Shown here in pieces: positions 13,259 to 21,329 of a stretch of 64,000 nt of DNA. Location: assembly GCF_030463565.1 (NCBI RefSeq), contig NC_134646.1, positions 17,636,001-17,700,000 of the forward strand, in the 5' to 3' direction. Position 1 is the first letter of the stretch. Each line of letters begins with the position of its first letter. Source of the DNA: Pelecanus crispus (lineage: Eukaryota; Chordata; Aves; Pelecaniformes; Pelecanidae). The notes below the pieces were generated by a model. The model saw only the letters and a program-made list of their open reading frames with translations. It searched no databases and was not told where the DNA came from. The position numbers and the translations under genes are program-made.

Positions 13259-13829
13259 TGTCGTGGTTTAGCCCCAGCCAGCAACTAAGCACCACGCAGC
13301 CGCTCGCTCACTCCCCCTACCCCGATGGGATGGGGGAGAGAATTGGAGGAGTAAGAGTGAGAAACACTCCTGGGCTGAGATAAGAACAGTTTAATAATTG
13401 AAATAAAGTAAAATAGTAATGCTAATAGTAACAGTATAATAATGATAATAATAATAATGATACACGAAGCAAGTGATGCACAATGCAATTGCTCACCACC
13501 CGCCGACCGATACCCAGACAGTTCCCGAGCAGCGATCGCTGCTCCCCGGCCAACCCCCCCCAGTTTATATACTGAGCATGACGTCATATGGTATGGAATA
13601 GCCCTTTGGTCAGTTTGGATCAACTATTCTGGCTGTGCCCCCTCCCAGTTTCTTGTGCGCCTGGCAGAGCATGGGAAGCTGAAAAAGTCCTTGACTAGCA
13701 TAAGCAGTACTCAGCAACAACTACAAACATCAGCCTGTTATCAACATTCTTCTCCTACTAAATCCAAAACACAGCACTATGCCTGCTACTAGGAAGAAAA
13801 TTAACTCTATCCCAGCCGAAACCAGGACA
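13259..13829 (-). repeat. 3' LTR of the provirus (571 bp)
   Basis: TG...CA-bounded repeat matching 19589-20159 base for base as far as I can read. On the minus strand it carries a CRE core TGACGTCA at 13579-13586, a TATATAAA box at 13564-13571, and downstream an ATTAAA at 13390-13395 that could serve as the polyadenylation signal. The region near 13430-13460 is a simple ATT/ATC-rich repeat. Transcription starting here would run leftwards across the antisense strand of the upstream ARHGAP10 exons. The open frames of 112 and 116 codons inside the LTR recur only because the LTR is duplicated. Confidence 0.95.
13390..13395 (-). terminator. Candidate retroviral polyadenylation signal ATTAAA in 3' LTR
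   Basis: ATTAAA on the minus strand about 170 bp downstream of the LTR TATA box, a plausible place for the end of R. No canonical AATAAA was seen nearby on that strand, so this is the best visible candidate. Confidence 0.45.
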
Positions 13830-13846
13830 GTATCCACCCCTTATTC
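13830..13846 (-). other. Candidate polypurine tract of the provirus
   Basis: On the minus strand the bases just before the 3' LTR read GAATAAGGGGTGGATAC, purine-rich and next to the LTR, where the plus-strand DNA primer is expected. It is interrupted by a few pyrimidines, so the exact primer boundary is uncertain. Confidence 0.4.
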
Positions 13847-14296
13847 TATACCATCTACGTCATGCACAGGCCCTCCCCTTTCCAATGTGTTCCAATTAAT
13901 CACCACCCCTTTCCCTATCTTGATATACACACAGATATCATTCCCTTCGTCTATGGCCCATCCCTCTAAAATGTCCATTGAGTTCATTTAGCCCATGACT
14001 TTGGGTTCCATCTGTCATCACAGTCTTTCAGAGCAGGACAGGTGGTGTGCAGTGTTGGACTGTTGCATGCTGAAGTCAGTTCTCATTCCAACATGGTTTC
14101 ATCAAAGTTCATTTTCCTTAGGCTGGGCAATTCTTACTGCAATACCATTGATGCGGCATATAGCAATCATAATATATAGTATTATATACTTAATATTAAC
14201 CTACTATATTATTATATTAACATGCAGTTAAGAGATAACATATAGTTAAGAGATAACATACAGTATTATAAAGCAATTAATATTATACAATTCAGT
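13830..14296 (-). other. Non-coding interval between pol and 3' LTR; no env
   Basis: About 467 bp separate the integrase stop from the 3' LTR. It is AT-rich, contains a short tandem duplication near 14225-14265 (unit agttaagagataacata), and has no open frame resembling an envelope protein. An element without env would be restricted to intracellular retrotransposition unless helped in trans. Confidence 0.85.
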
Positions 14297-15886
14297 TCAT
14301 TGGCTATTTTCACCCAAAATCAAATTCCCTTGAGGTACACATTGGGCTTCCCCATCCTTTCGCATCACCCACCAAGTGCACCCAGGTCCTTGAGCAAAAG
14401 CAATCCCACGAATGGGTTTGCCTTTGCCAGAGGGGGAAGTAACCCAGACTGTCTTCCCCAGCATATTTTTCATGTGCACTACAGGAACTTTATCTCCTTC
14501 TACAGTACGTAAAAGTTTTGATTGGGCAGGGCCAGCTCGATTGGCAGATCCCCTGGTGTTGACTAACCAGGTGGCTTTTGCTAAATGCGTATCCCAATGT
14601 TTAAACGTCCCACCACCCATTGCTCTCAGGGTAGTCTTTAACAATCCATTGTATCGCTCAATTTTCCCGGAGGCTGGTGCATGGTAAGGGATGTGATACA
14701 CCCACTCAATGCCGTGCTCTTTGGCCCAGGTGTCTATGAGGTTGTTTCGGAAATGAGTCCCGTTGTCTGACTCAATTCTTTCTGGGGTGCCATGTCGCCA
14801 CAGGACTTGCTTTTCAAGGCCCAGGATGGTGTTCCGGGCGGTGGCATGGGGCACGGGATATGTTTCCAGCCATCCAGTGGTTGCTTCCACCATGGTGAGC
14901 ACATAGCGCTTGCCCTGGCGGGTCTGTGGGAGCGTGATGTAATCAATCTGCCAGGCCTCCCCATATTTATATTTTAGCCATCGTTCACTATACCCAAGGG
15001 GCTTGAACTGCTTGGCTTGCTTGATTGCAGCGCATGTTTCACACTCATGAATAACCTGTGCAATACTGTCCATAGTTAAGTCCACCCCTCGATCACGAGC
15101 CCATTTATACGTTGCATCCCTTCCTTGATGGCCTGAGGCATCATGGGCCCACCGAGCTATAAATAATTCACCCTTATGTTGCCAGTCCAAATCCACCTGA
15201 GCCACTTCAATCTTAGCAGCCTGATCTACTTGCTGGTTGTTTTGATGTTCTTCAGTGGCCCGACTCTTAGGTACATGAGCATCTACATGACGAACTTTTA
15301 CAACCAGGTTCTCTACCCGGGCAGCAATATCTTGCCACAATGCGGCAGCCCAGATTGGTTTGCCTCTGCGCTGCCAGTTGCTCTGCTTCCATTGCTGCAG
15401 CCACCCCCACAGGGCATTTGCCACCATCCATGAGTCAGTATAGAGATAAAGGACTGGCCACTTTTCTCTTTCAGCAATATCTAAAGCTAGCTGGATGGCT
15501 TTCACCTCTGCAAACTGACTCGACTCCCCTTCTCCTTCAGCAGTTTCTGCGACTTGTCGTATAGGACTCCATACAGCAGCTTTCCACCTCCGATGCTTTC
15601 CCACGAGATGACAGGACCCATCAGTGAACAGGGCATATTGCTTTTCATTTTCTGGCAATTTATTATACAGTGGGGCCTCTTCAGCACGTGTCACCTCCTC
15701 CTCTGGTGATATTCTAATGTTTTTTCCTTCTGGCCAGTCCATGATCACTTCCAAGATTCCTGGGCGACTGGGGTTTCCTATTCGAGCCCGTTGTGTGATC
15801 AATGCAACCCACTTACTCCATGTAGCATCAGTTGCATGATGTGTAGAGGGGACCCTCCCTTTGAACATCCAGCCCAACACCGGCAG
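14297..15886 (-). CDS. pol: ERVL-like pol, 3' segment: RNase H and integrase
   Basis: This is the part of Pol after an in-frame UGA (15887-15889), same frame as the upstream segment, ending at a stop at 14297-14299. Counting from the codon at 15880: RNase H spans about residues 82-225, with acidic residues at D87 (FTDGS), E125 (SQFAE), D149 (YTDS) and a later VDQAAK. Integrase follows, with a zinc-binding HHCC arrangement at H246, H251, C280 and C283. The DD35E triad is D313 (QIDY), D372 (SDNG) and E408 (KIERY). A C-terminal region of about 80 residues suits the SH3-like DNA-binding domain. RNase H processes the RNA-DNA hybrid and integrase inserts the cDNA. Every catalytic motif is visible. 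This segment has no good ATG next to the UGA, so as it stands it would not be made efficiently unless the UGA is read through. Confidence 0.9.
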   Translation of the reverse strand: MPVLGWMFKGRVPSTHHATDATWSKWVALITQRARIGNPSRPGILEVIMDWPEGKNIRISPEEEVTRAEEAPLYNKLPENEKQYALFTDGSCHLVGKHRRWKAAVWSPIRQVAETAEGEGESSQFAEVKAIQLALDIAEREKWPVLYLYTDSWMVANALWGWLQQWKQSNWQRRGKPIWAAALWQDIAARVENLVVKVRHVDAHVPKSRATEEHQNNQQVDQAAKIEVAQVDLDWQHKGELFIARWAHDASGHQGRDATYKWARDRGVDLTMDSIAQVIHECETCAAIKQAKQFKPLGYSERWLKYKYGEAWQIDYITLPQTRQGKRYVLTMVEATTGWLETYPVPHATARNTILGLEKQVLWRHGTPERIESDNGTHFRNNLIDTWAKEHGIEWVYHIPYHAPASGKIERYNGLLKTTLRAMGGGTFKHWDTHLAKATWLVNTRGSANRAGPAQSKLLRTVEGDKVPVVHMKNMLGKTVWVTSPSGKGKPIRGIAFAQGPGCTWWVMRKDGEAQCVPQGNLILGENSQ

Positions 15887-15889
15887 TCA
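15887..15889 (-). other. pol: In-frame UGA interrupting pol
   Basis: The plus strand reads tca, which is TGA on the coding strand. The frames on both sides agree (codon starts differ by a multiple of three), so this is a single nonsense codon, not a frameshift. It falls between the connection region and RNase H, where a retrovirus would not normally terminate, so it is most likely a disabling substitution. Confidence 0.85.
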
Positions 15890-17482
15890 GGGTGCCAGCA
15901 GGAGCTGTGCTTCAGTACCAACCACTTCTGAAGCAGCTCGAACCCCTTCATATGCTGCCAGTATCTCTTTCTCAGTTGGAGTGTAGCGGGCTTCGGATCC
16001 TCTGTATCCCCGACTCCAAAACCCTAGGGGTCGACCTCGAGTCTCCCCTGGTGCTTTCTGCCAGAGGCTCCAGGTAGGGCCATTCTCCCCGGCTGCGGTG
16101 TAGAGCACATTTTTAATATCCTGCCCTGCGCGGACTGGCCCAAGGGCTACTGCATGAACTATCTCACGTTTAATTTGTTCAAAGGCTTGTTGTTGCTCAG
16201 GGCCCCATTTGAATTCGTTCTTCTTCCGGGTCACTTGATAGAGAGGGCTTACGATCTGGCTGTAATTTGGAATATGCATTCTCCAAAACCCCACAACGCC
16301 TAAGAAAGCTTGTGTTTCCTTTTTGCTATTTGGTGGGGACATAGCTGTTATTTTGTTGATCACATCCATTGGGATCTGACGACGTCCATCTTGCCATTTT
16401 ATTCCTAAAAACTGGATCTCCTGTGCAGGCCCCTTGACCTTACTCTGTTTTATGGCAAAACCAGCCTTCAGAAGGATTTGGACTATTTTCTTTCCCTTCT
16501 CAAAAACTTCTTCTGCTGTATTGCCCCACACAATGATGTCATCAATGTACTGCAGATGTTCTGGAGCTTCACCCTGTTCCAGTGCTGTCTGGATCAGTCC
16601 ATGGCAAATGGTGGGGCTGTGCTTCCACCCCTGGGGCAGTCGGTTCCAGGTGTACTGAACACCCCTCCAGGTAAAAGCAAACTGGGGTCTGCACTCTGCT
16701 GCCAAAGGGATGGAGAAAAATGCATTAGCAATATCAATTGTGGCATACCACTTAGCTGCCTTTGACTCCAGTTCATATTGAAGTTCTAGCATGTCTGGCA
16801 CGGCAGCACTCAGCGGCGGTGTAACTTCGTTCAGGCCACGATAGTCCACTGTTAGTCTCCACTCCCCATTAGACTTTCGCACTGGCCATATGGGACTGTT
16901 AAAGGGTGAGCGAGTCTTGCTGATCACTCCCTGGCTCTCCAGTCGACGAATCAGGTTATGGATGGGAATCAGGGAGTCTCGGTTGGTGCGATATTGCCGC
17001 CTGTGCACAGTTGTGGTAGCAATCGGCACCTGTTGTTCCTCAACCTTCAGCAACCCTACAATTGAAGGGTCCTCTGAGAGACCGGGCAAGGTGGACAACT
17101 GTTTAATTTCCTCTGTCTCCAAAGCAGCTATACCAAAAGCCCACCGGTACCCTTTTGGGTCCTTGAAATACCCTCTCCTGAGGTAGTCTATGCCAAGGAT
17201 GCACGGAGCATCTGGGCCAGTCACAATGGGGTGCTTTTGCCACTCATTCCCAGTTAGGCTCACTTCAGCTTCCAGTACAGTTAGCTGTTGGGATCCCCCT
17301 GTCACTCCAGAAATACAAATGGGTTCTGCCCCTCTATAGTTTGATGGCATTAGCGTGCACTGTGCACCAGTGTCCACTAGAGCCTTATACTCCTGTGGGT
17401 CTGACGTTCCAGGCCATCGAATCCACACAGTCCAGTAAACCCGGTTGTCCCTTTCCTCCACCTGGCTGGAGGCAGGGCCCCT
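15887..17482 (-). CDS. pol: ERVL-like pol, 5' segment: protease and reverse transcriptase, ended by in-frame UGA
   Basis: Reading starts directly after the gag UAG (17483-17485) in the same frame, so Pol is most simply made as a Gag-Pol readthrough product. Counting from the codon at 17461: an aspartic protease with DTGA at residues 30-33 and the late motif ILGIDYL near 88-94. Reverse transcriptase follows, with VDYRGLN near 205-211, the catalytic Asp in ATIDIANAFF near 240-249, LPQGWKHSP near 275-283 and the YIDD active site at 305-308. The segment then enters the connection region (GFWSRGYRGSEARYT) and stops at TGA 15887-15889. The RT uses YIDD where many retroviruses have YMDD or YVDD. The TGA is the only break seen in pol and separates RT from RNase H and integrase. 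Confidence 0.92.
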   Translation of the reverse strand, partial: RGPASSQVEERDNRVYWTVWIRWPGTSDPQEYKALVDTGAQCTLMPSNYRGAEPICISGVTGGSQQLTVLEAEVSLTGNEWQKHPIVTGPDAPCILGIDYLRRGYFKDPKGYRWAFGIAALETEEIKQLSTLPGLSEDPSIVGLLKVEEQQVPIATTTVHRRQYRTNRDSLIPIHNLIRRLESQGVISKTRSPFNSPIWPVRKSNGEWRLTVDYRGLNEVTPPLSAAVPDMLELQYELESKAAKWYATIDIANAFFSIPLAAECRPQFAFTWRGVQYTWNRLPQGWKHSPTICHGLIQTALEQGEAPEHLQYIDDIIVWGNTAEEVFEKGKKIVQILLKAGFAIKQSKVKGPAQEIQFLGIKWQDGRRQIPMDVINKITAMSPPNSKKETQAFLGVVGFWRMHIPNYSQIVSPLYQVTRKKNEFKWGPEQQQAFEQIKREIVHAVALGPVRAGQDIKNVLYTAAGENGPTWSLWQKAPGETRGRPLGFWSRGYRGSEARYTPTEKEILAAYEGVRAASEVVGTEAQLLLAP

Positions 17483-17485
17483 CTA
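17483..17485 (-). other. gag UAG stop, in frame with pol (probable readthrough site)
   Basis: The gag frame ends at TAG, and the next codons run straight into the protease frame with no shift. The bases after the stop on the coding strand begin AGGGGCCCTGCC, a GC-rich context. Termination suppression is an established way to make Gag-Pol in gammaretroviruses. That it operates here is inference. Confidence 0.7.
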
Positions 17486-19477
17486 ACACTGGTCACAGTA
17501 TTCGTTGTTCACTTCCTGTAAATGTGAATCAAAAGTTCCCTGATCAAGGTCGGAAGTAAAATTAGCCCTCTTACTCTGTCTCGGGAACTGCTCACTGGAA
17601 ACTGGAGCTGCAATTTTCCTGGGAGAACCGCCTTTTCTAATAGTTTTTCCTTGCAATTCACGCACCCGTGCCTCTAAGGTTGAGGTGGGTTTTCCATCCC
17701 ACTTTCTCATGTCCTCTCCATAATCACGCAGGTAAAACCACAGGGTGCCCCGTGGTGTGTATCCTCTATATCCTCTCTCTTGAGCATAGGGGCGTTGACT
17801 CCTAATGGCTGAGACACTGGTCCGTGCAGGTGGGGAGTAGGACAGATCCTCTCTGAGTTGTTGGAACTCTTGGCATATTTTTTCAGACAGTTTTTCCACA
17901 GCCGAGACACAGGCCCGTAGGGAGGAAGAGAGCTTTTCTTCGTAGTCCCGGAGTTGTCTAGCCACTTCATCCACCGTTGGTGCCTCGTCGTCTTTCCAGG
18001 CTAGTATTGCCAACGAGTTAGAATACGATGCTGGTGCGCTCCGTACCACCTTCCGCCACATGGATTGTGTGCACCTGACTTCATCTGGGTCTTTGGTTAA
18101 CCGCTCATCATTCAGGTCACTGTAAATCACCTCCAGCACGCCTAATTCCCTCAGGTACTGGATACCTTTCTCTACGGTGGTCCATTTGCTTGGGCGGTAT
18201 AAAACATCCTCCTTGAAGGGATACCTTTCCTTCACGCTTGACAGAAGTCGCCTCCAGAGGCTGAGCGGTTTTGCCCCTTTTCCAATTGCTTTGTCAATGC
18301 CCCCTTCCCTGGAAAGGGATCCCAGCTGCTTGGCTTCCCTACCCTCTAAATCCAGGCTACTGGCCCCGTTATCCCAGCATCGGAGCAGCCAGGTGATGAT
18401 GTGCTCGCCTGGATGACGACCAAAATCTTTTCGCATATCTCGCAGCTCACTCAGGGATAGGGATCGGGTGGTCACCATCTCATTTATGGGTTCTTCCTCC
18501 TCTGGTTCTCGTGATGGCCCTGGTTCATCTTCATCCCTTACTAAACGAACTGATTTCCTCGTGTATTTTTTCTTCTGTATAGGGGCAACTGATACCGGCG
18601 CAGGTTGGTTCTCTGGTTTAGCCACAGTGTCTGTCACTGGGGTTTGAGTAGCCGCAGTGCTCATGGCTGTGGCTGGAGTAGCCACAGTGCCTGGGGCAGG
18701 GGTTTGAGTAGCTGCAAGGCCTGTAGTGGGGGTTGGAGTAGCCGCAGGGCCTGTAGTGGGGGTTTGAGTAGCCACAGTGCTTGTTGTTTTGTCATCAGAT
18801 CCAGAGACCTTCTCTTTCTTTTGAGGGTACTGATTAGCGTTGACCACGGCTCGATAGGCATGGGCCAGTCCCCAGCATGTTGCAATGATTTGTGTCTCTC
18901 TGGAGCTACCAGGGTGACAACATACTTCTTCCAAATACTTTACTAATTCTTCAGGATTCTGCACTTGTTCAGGGGTGAAGTTCCAAAACACTGGAGGTCC
19001 CCACTGCCCTAGGTACTTGCGCATACGATCCCACACACCCTGCCACTCATAACTATCCAGCCTTGGGGTAGATCTTTGGATGGTATTTTTAAACTGCTTA
19101 CTGACCTTTATCAAAATGGAAACAACATTCCCAAGAATTATCAATAGAAGTATCTTAACTGCCCAGGGGTGTTCAAGATACAGGAAAGTTGTTGTAATGA
19201 AGGAGGAAACATCATAGAAGAAAGCAGCAAAGGTGCCATTCTGTATTTCCTCCACAACAAGCCTCTCAGAGTAAGAAGTATAATTGCTAACTCTCTCTAT
19301 GAGGTAGTACCCGAAGTACAGTAGTGACTTCTGTATGAAACCCAAATACCAAAGAATGCTCAAGGTCAGGGCTTTGATAAGGAGCCTCCCAAGCAAAAGA
19401 TCATGAATCACTGCAGAGCATAGCACACTACACAAACTGACAGCAAGCTTTAACGCGTGCTGCAAAAAAAAGAACAT
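17483..19477 (-). CDS. gag: ERVL-like gag with hydrophobic N-terminus
   Basis: This is an open frame of 664 residues. The start chosen is the first ATG (19475-19477), which has A at -3; the frame is open a further 12 codons upstream but without an ATG. Residues 1-60 are very hydrophobic, a second hydrophobic stretch covers about 86-125, and two N-glycosylation-type sequons lie between them (NYT at 65, NGT at 80). A basic region follows, then a capsid-like region (YEWQGVWDRM, LEEVCCHPGSS). Residues about 231-288 form an imperfect ten-residue Thr/Pro/Ala repeat. A charged region and a second alpha-helical region (about 330-530) come next. The C-terminus is Arg/Gly/Tyr-rich and contains no CCHC zinc knuckle. 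Gag normally forms the particle shell and packages RNA. Gag identity rests on its position between the primer site and pol, because the sequence itself is not clearly Gag-like at the N-terminus. Confidence 0.8.
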   Translation of the reverse strand: MFFFLQHALKLAVSLCSVLCSAVIHDLLLGRLLIKALTLSILWYLGFIQKSLLYFGYYLIERVSNYTSYSERLVVEEIQNGTFAAFFYDVSSFITTTFLYLEHPWAVKILLLIILGNVVSILIKVSKQFKNTIQRSTPRLDSYEWQGVWDRMRKYLGQWGPPVFWNFTPEQVQNPEELVKYLEEVCCHPGSSRETQIIATCWGLAHAYRAVVNANQYPQKKEKVSGSDDKTTSTVATQTPTTGPAATPTPTTGLAATQTPAPGTVATPATAMSTAATQTPVTDTVAKPENQPAPVSVAPIQKKKYTRKSVRLVRDEDEPGPSREPEEEEPINEMVTTRSLSLSELRDMRKDFGRHPGEHIITWLLRCWDNGASSLDLEGREAKQLGSLSREGGIDKAIGKGAKPLSLWRRLLSSVKERYPFKEDVLYRPSKWTTVEKGIQYLRELGVLEVIYSDLNDERLTKDPDEVRCTQSMWRKVVRSAPASYSNSLAILAWKDDEAPTVDEVARQLRDYEEKLSSSLRACVSAVEKLSEKICQEFQQLREDLSYSPPARTSVSAIRSQRPYAQERGYRGYTPRGTLWFYLRDYGEDMRKWDGKPTSTLEARVRELQGKTIRKGGSPRKIAAPVSSEQFPRQSKRANFTSDLDQGTFDSHLQEVNNEYCDQC
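18614..18785 (-). repeat. 30 bp tandem repeat inside gag (Thr/Pro/Ala-rich decapeptides)
   Basis: Five to six imperfect copies of a 30 bp unit (plus-strand form ggtttgagtagcygcarggc...) encode decapeptides such as TPTTGLAATQ and TPTTGPAATP. The unit is a multiple of three, so copy number can change without breaking the frame. Confidence 0.85.
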
Positions 19478-19562
19478 GGTGCAGATCAGAAGAACTAATA
19501 TCGTGACCGGCAACTGTTAACAGACTCCTTAATACACTCTGATTAATCTGTTGTTATCTCGT

Positions 19563-19580
19563 GCCCCACGTTGGGCGCCA
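19563..19580 (-). other. Primer binding site, tRNA-Lys1,2 type
   Basis: The minus strand reads TGGCGCCCAACGTGGGGC, an uninterrupted 18-base sequence that is the established lysine-1,2 primer site, also used by Mason-Pfizer monkey virus and MMTV-like viruses for the Lys family. It lies eight bases from the inner end of the 5' LTR, as expected for a priming site. The leader from here to the gag ATG is only about 85 bases. Confidence 0.92.
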
Positions 19581-19588
19581 AAAAGGAC

Positions 19589-20159
19589 TGTCGTGGTTTA
19601 GCCCCAGCCAGCAACTAAGCACCACGCAGCCGCTCGCTCACTCCCCCTACCCCGATGGGATGGGGGAGAGAATTGGAGGAGTAAGAGTGAGAAACACTCC
19701 TGGGCTGAGATAAGAACAGTTTAATAATTGAAATAAAGTAAAATAGTAATGCTAATAGTAACAGTATAATAATGATAATAATAATAATGATACACGAAGC
19801 AAGTGATGCACAATGCAATTGCTCACCACCCGCCGACCGATACCCAGACAGTTCCCGAGCAGCGATCGCTGCTCCCCGGCCAACCCCCCCCAGTTTATAT
19901 ACTGAGCATGACGTCATATGGTATGGAATAGCCCTTTGGTCAGTTTGGATCAACTATTCTGGCTGTGCCCCCTCCCAGTTTCTTGTGCGCCTGGCAGAGC
20001 ATGGGAAGCTGAAAAAGTCCTTGACTAGCATAAGCAGTACTCAGCAACAACTACAAACATCAGCCTGTTATCAACATTCTTCTCCTACTAAATCCAAAAC
20101 ACAGCACTATGCCTGCTACTAGGAAGAAAATTAACTCTATCCCAGCCGAAACCAGGACA
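19589..20159 (-). repeat. 5' LTR of the provirus (571 bp)
   Basis: Second TG...CA repeat, same length and, as read, same sequence as 13259-13829. It is the 5' LTR because the primer site and gag follow it on the minus strand. The inner boundary is TG at 19589-19590, and the outer boundary is CA at 20158-20159 followed by the CTTGT target copy. Confidence 0.95.
19894..19916 (-). promoter_or_regulatory. LTR core promoter: CRE plus TATA box
   Basis: On the minus strand an exact CRE palindrome TGACGTCA (19909-19916) sits eight bases upstream of TATATAAA (19894-19901). This is a compact, standard polymerase II promoter layout and suggests response to CREB/ATF factors. Transcription would start roughly 25-30 bp downstream, near 19865-19870. 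Confidence 0.75.
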
Positions 20160-20164
20160 CTTGT
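20160..20164. repeat. Target site duplication CTTGT (right copy)
   Basis: Matches 13254-13258 exactly and sits directly outside the right LTR. Confidence 0.9.
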
Positions 20165-20589
20165 CAAGATAGCTCTCATCAAAGCTTTTTACAATTTTAA
20201 AAATCAGGTTTTAGGGGAGAGAAAATATGGGGAAAACTGAGAAAGTGTTTTGTATAGTAATTTTCCTCAGGAAAGGCGTGGTACCGATTGTCCCTGCGAA
20301 GCACAGTAGGAACACAAAAAGCCATGTTCACACAGCCGTTGTCATCCCTCTCTATCTTTCCTAGGGTAACAAAGTGCCAGCCTTAGTTAATGTCCCTGGT
20401 TTTGACTCCAGGGCACTCTCTTCCCTCTTACTCATGCTCTGGCTTCTGGACTGTCTTTCTTTATGGTACTGACAAATGAAGGATTTACATCAAAGAGAAG
20501 TAGTACTCTCAAAATACTGTTTTGCACTCTATCTGCAAATAATTGTTTTGTTGAGGTAAAAATGAGGATAAAGCTGCTTTTTTGTGCAC

Positions 20590-20670
20590 CTTTCGTCTGT
20601 GGATTTCAAAGCACTTGGAAACATTCATGTGCATTAATTATCTCCATTTTACACCTGGACAAACTGAGTG
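20590..20670 (+). repeat. Possible MIR-like SINE relic (core part)
   Basis: The stretch aaagcacttggaaacattc, then gcattaattatctccatttt acacctggacaaactgag, resembles the conserved central part of MIR elements (AGCACTT ... TTATC-CCATTTTACA-ATG-GGAAACTGAG). It is old and diverged. The similarity is from memory of the consensus and is short. Confidence 0.4.
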
Positions 20671-21329
20671 TACGGTCTGTGGACAGATGTTCTCCTTTTC
20701 AGATACCTGCATGCCATTTGGAGGTAGTTACCTCAAACTGCTGCTGAAACTTACAGTCGCTTCACTGATAAAAAGTACCAGATGACTAAAGTCTGGTACC
20801 AACAAAAAGTACCTGCTGACTTTGCTAGAAGTTTTAAAAAGTCACCGAAGGTAGTTTGACCTTAACTGGTTTGACTTTGCTCCTGCCAACAGTTTTGTGG
20901 AAGCAGTGGTCTCCAGAAGAGAAATGTTAAAATGGAAGATGTTTAAACTCATGCGTTTTACCTTGTAGCTGGTGTGTGTGTGTGACTATCGGCGATGTTC
21001 AGCTGTCAGGTGGGATGGGAATCAACTCAGGGGAAAGACCCCAAGTCTCATTGTCTGTGCACAGGTCACCAAGTTACAGCGCAGGGAACTCAGCAGCAGC
21101 TCAGCTGACCAACCACTTGCCTCTATTTTAGAGTGAGCCAAATTATTCTTTGGATGCTCTCTCTGTTCATTGGACTGACTAGATCTCCACCAGCTGTAAT
21201 AGGAGCTTAGGCACTTCTATATAGGGAAGTCTCAGTCTGCAAGCTGAATTCCTTCACTAATTCCTTCACTAATTTGTCATGGTGTATCAGTGTGTTTGCT
21301 TTTGTTCACAAGCTTGAGCCTGTATAGGC

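Larger units (their letters stand above)
13259..20159 (-). mobile_element. Full-length ERVL-like endogenous retrovirus, env-less, antisense to ARHGAP10
   Basis: A 6,901 bp provirus read on the minus strand: 5' LTR (19589-20159), lysine primer site, gag, UAG, protease-RT, an in-frame UGA, RNase H-integrase, candidate polypurine tract, 3' LTR (13259-13829). The LTRs begin TGTC and end GACA, and the element is flanked by CTTGT on both sides. By reading line against line I find no difference between the LTRs. The Pol sequence and the absence of env suggest class III (ERVL-like); the lysine primer site is more typical of other groups. The antisense orientation within an intron is the usual tolerated arrangement. 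Identical LTRs and long open frames argue for recent insertion. An assembly artefact copying one LTR onto the other cannot be excluded from this sequence. Confidence 0.95.

Noticed and set aside
13285-13792. Open frames of 112 and 116 codons repeated at 19615-20122
   Set aside because: They lie in the LTR U3/R region, including the promoter, and occur twice only because the LTR is duplicated.
13830-14296. Space where an env gene could sit
   Set aside because: Only about 467 bp, AT-rich and without a suitable open frame or transmembrane segment.
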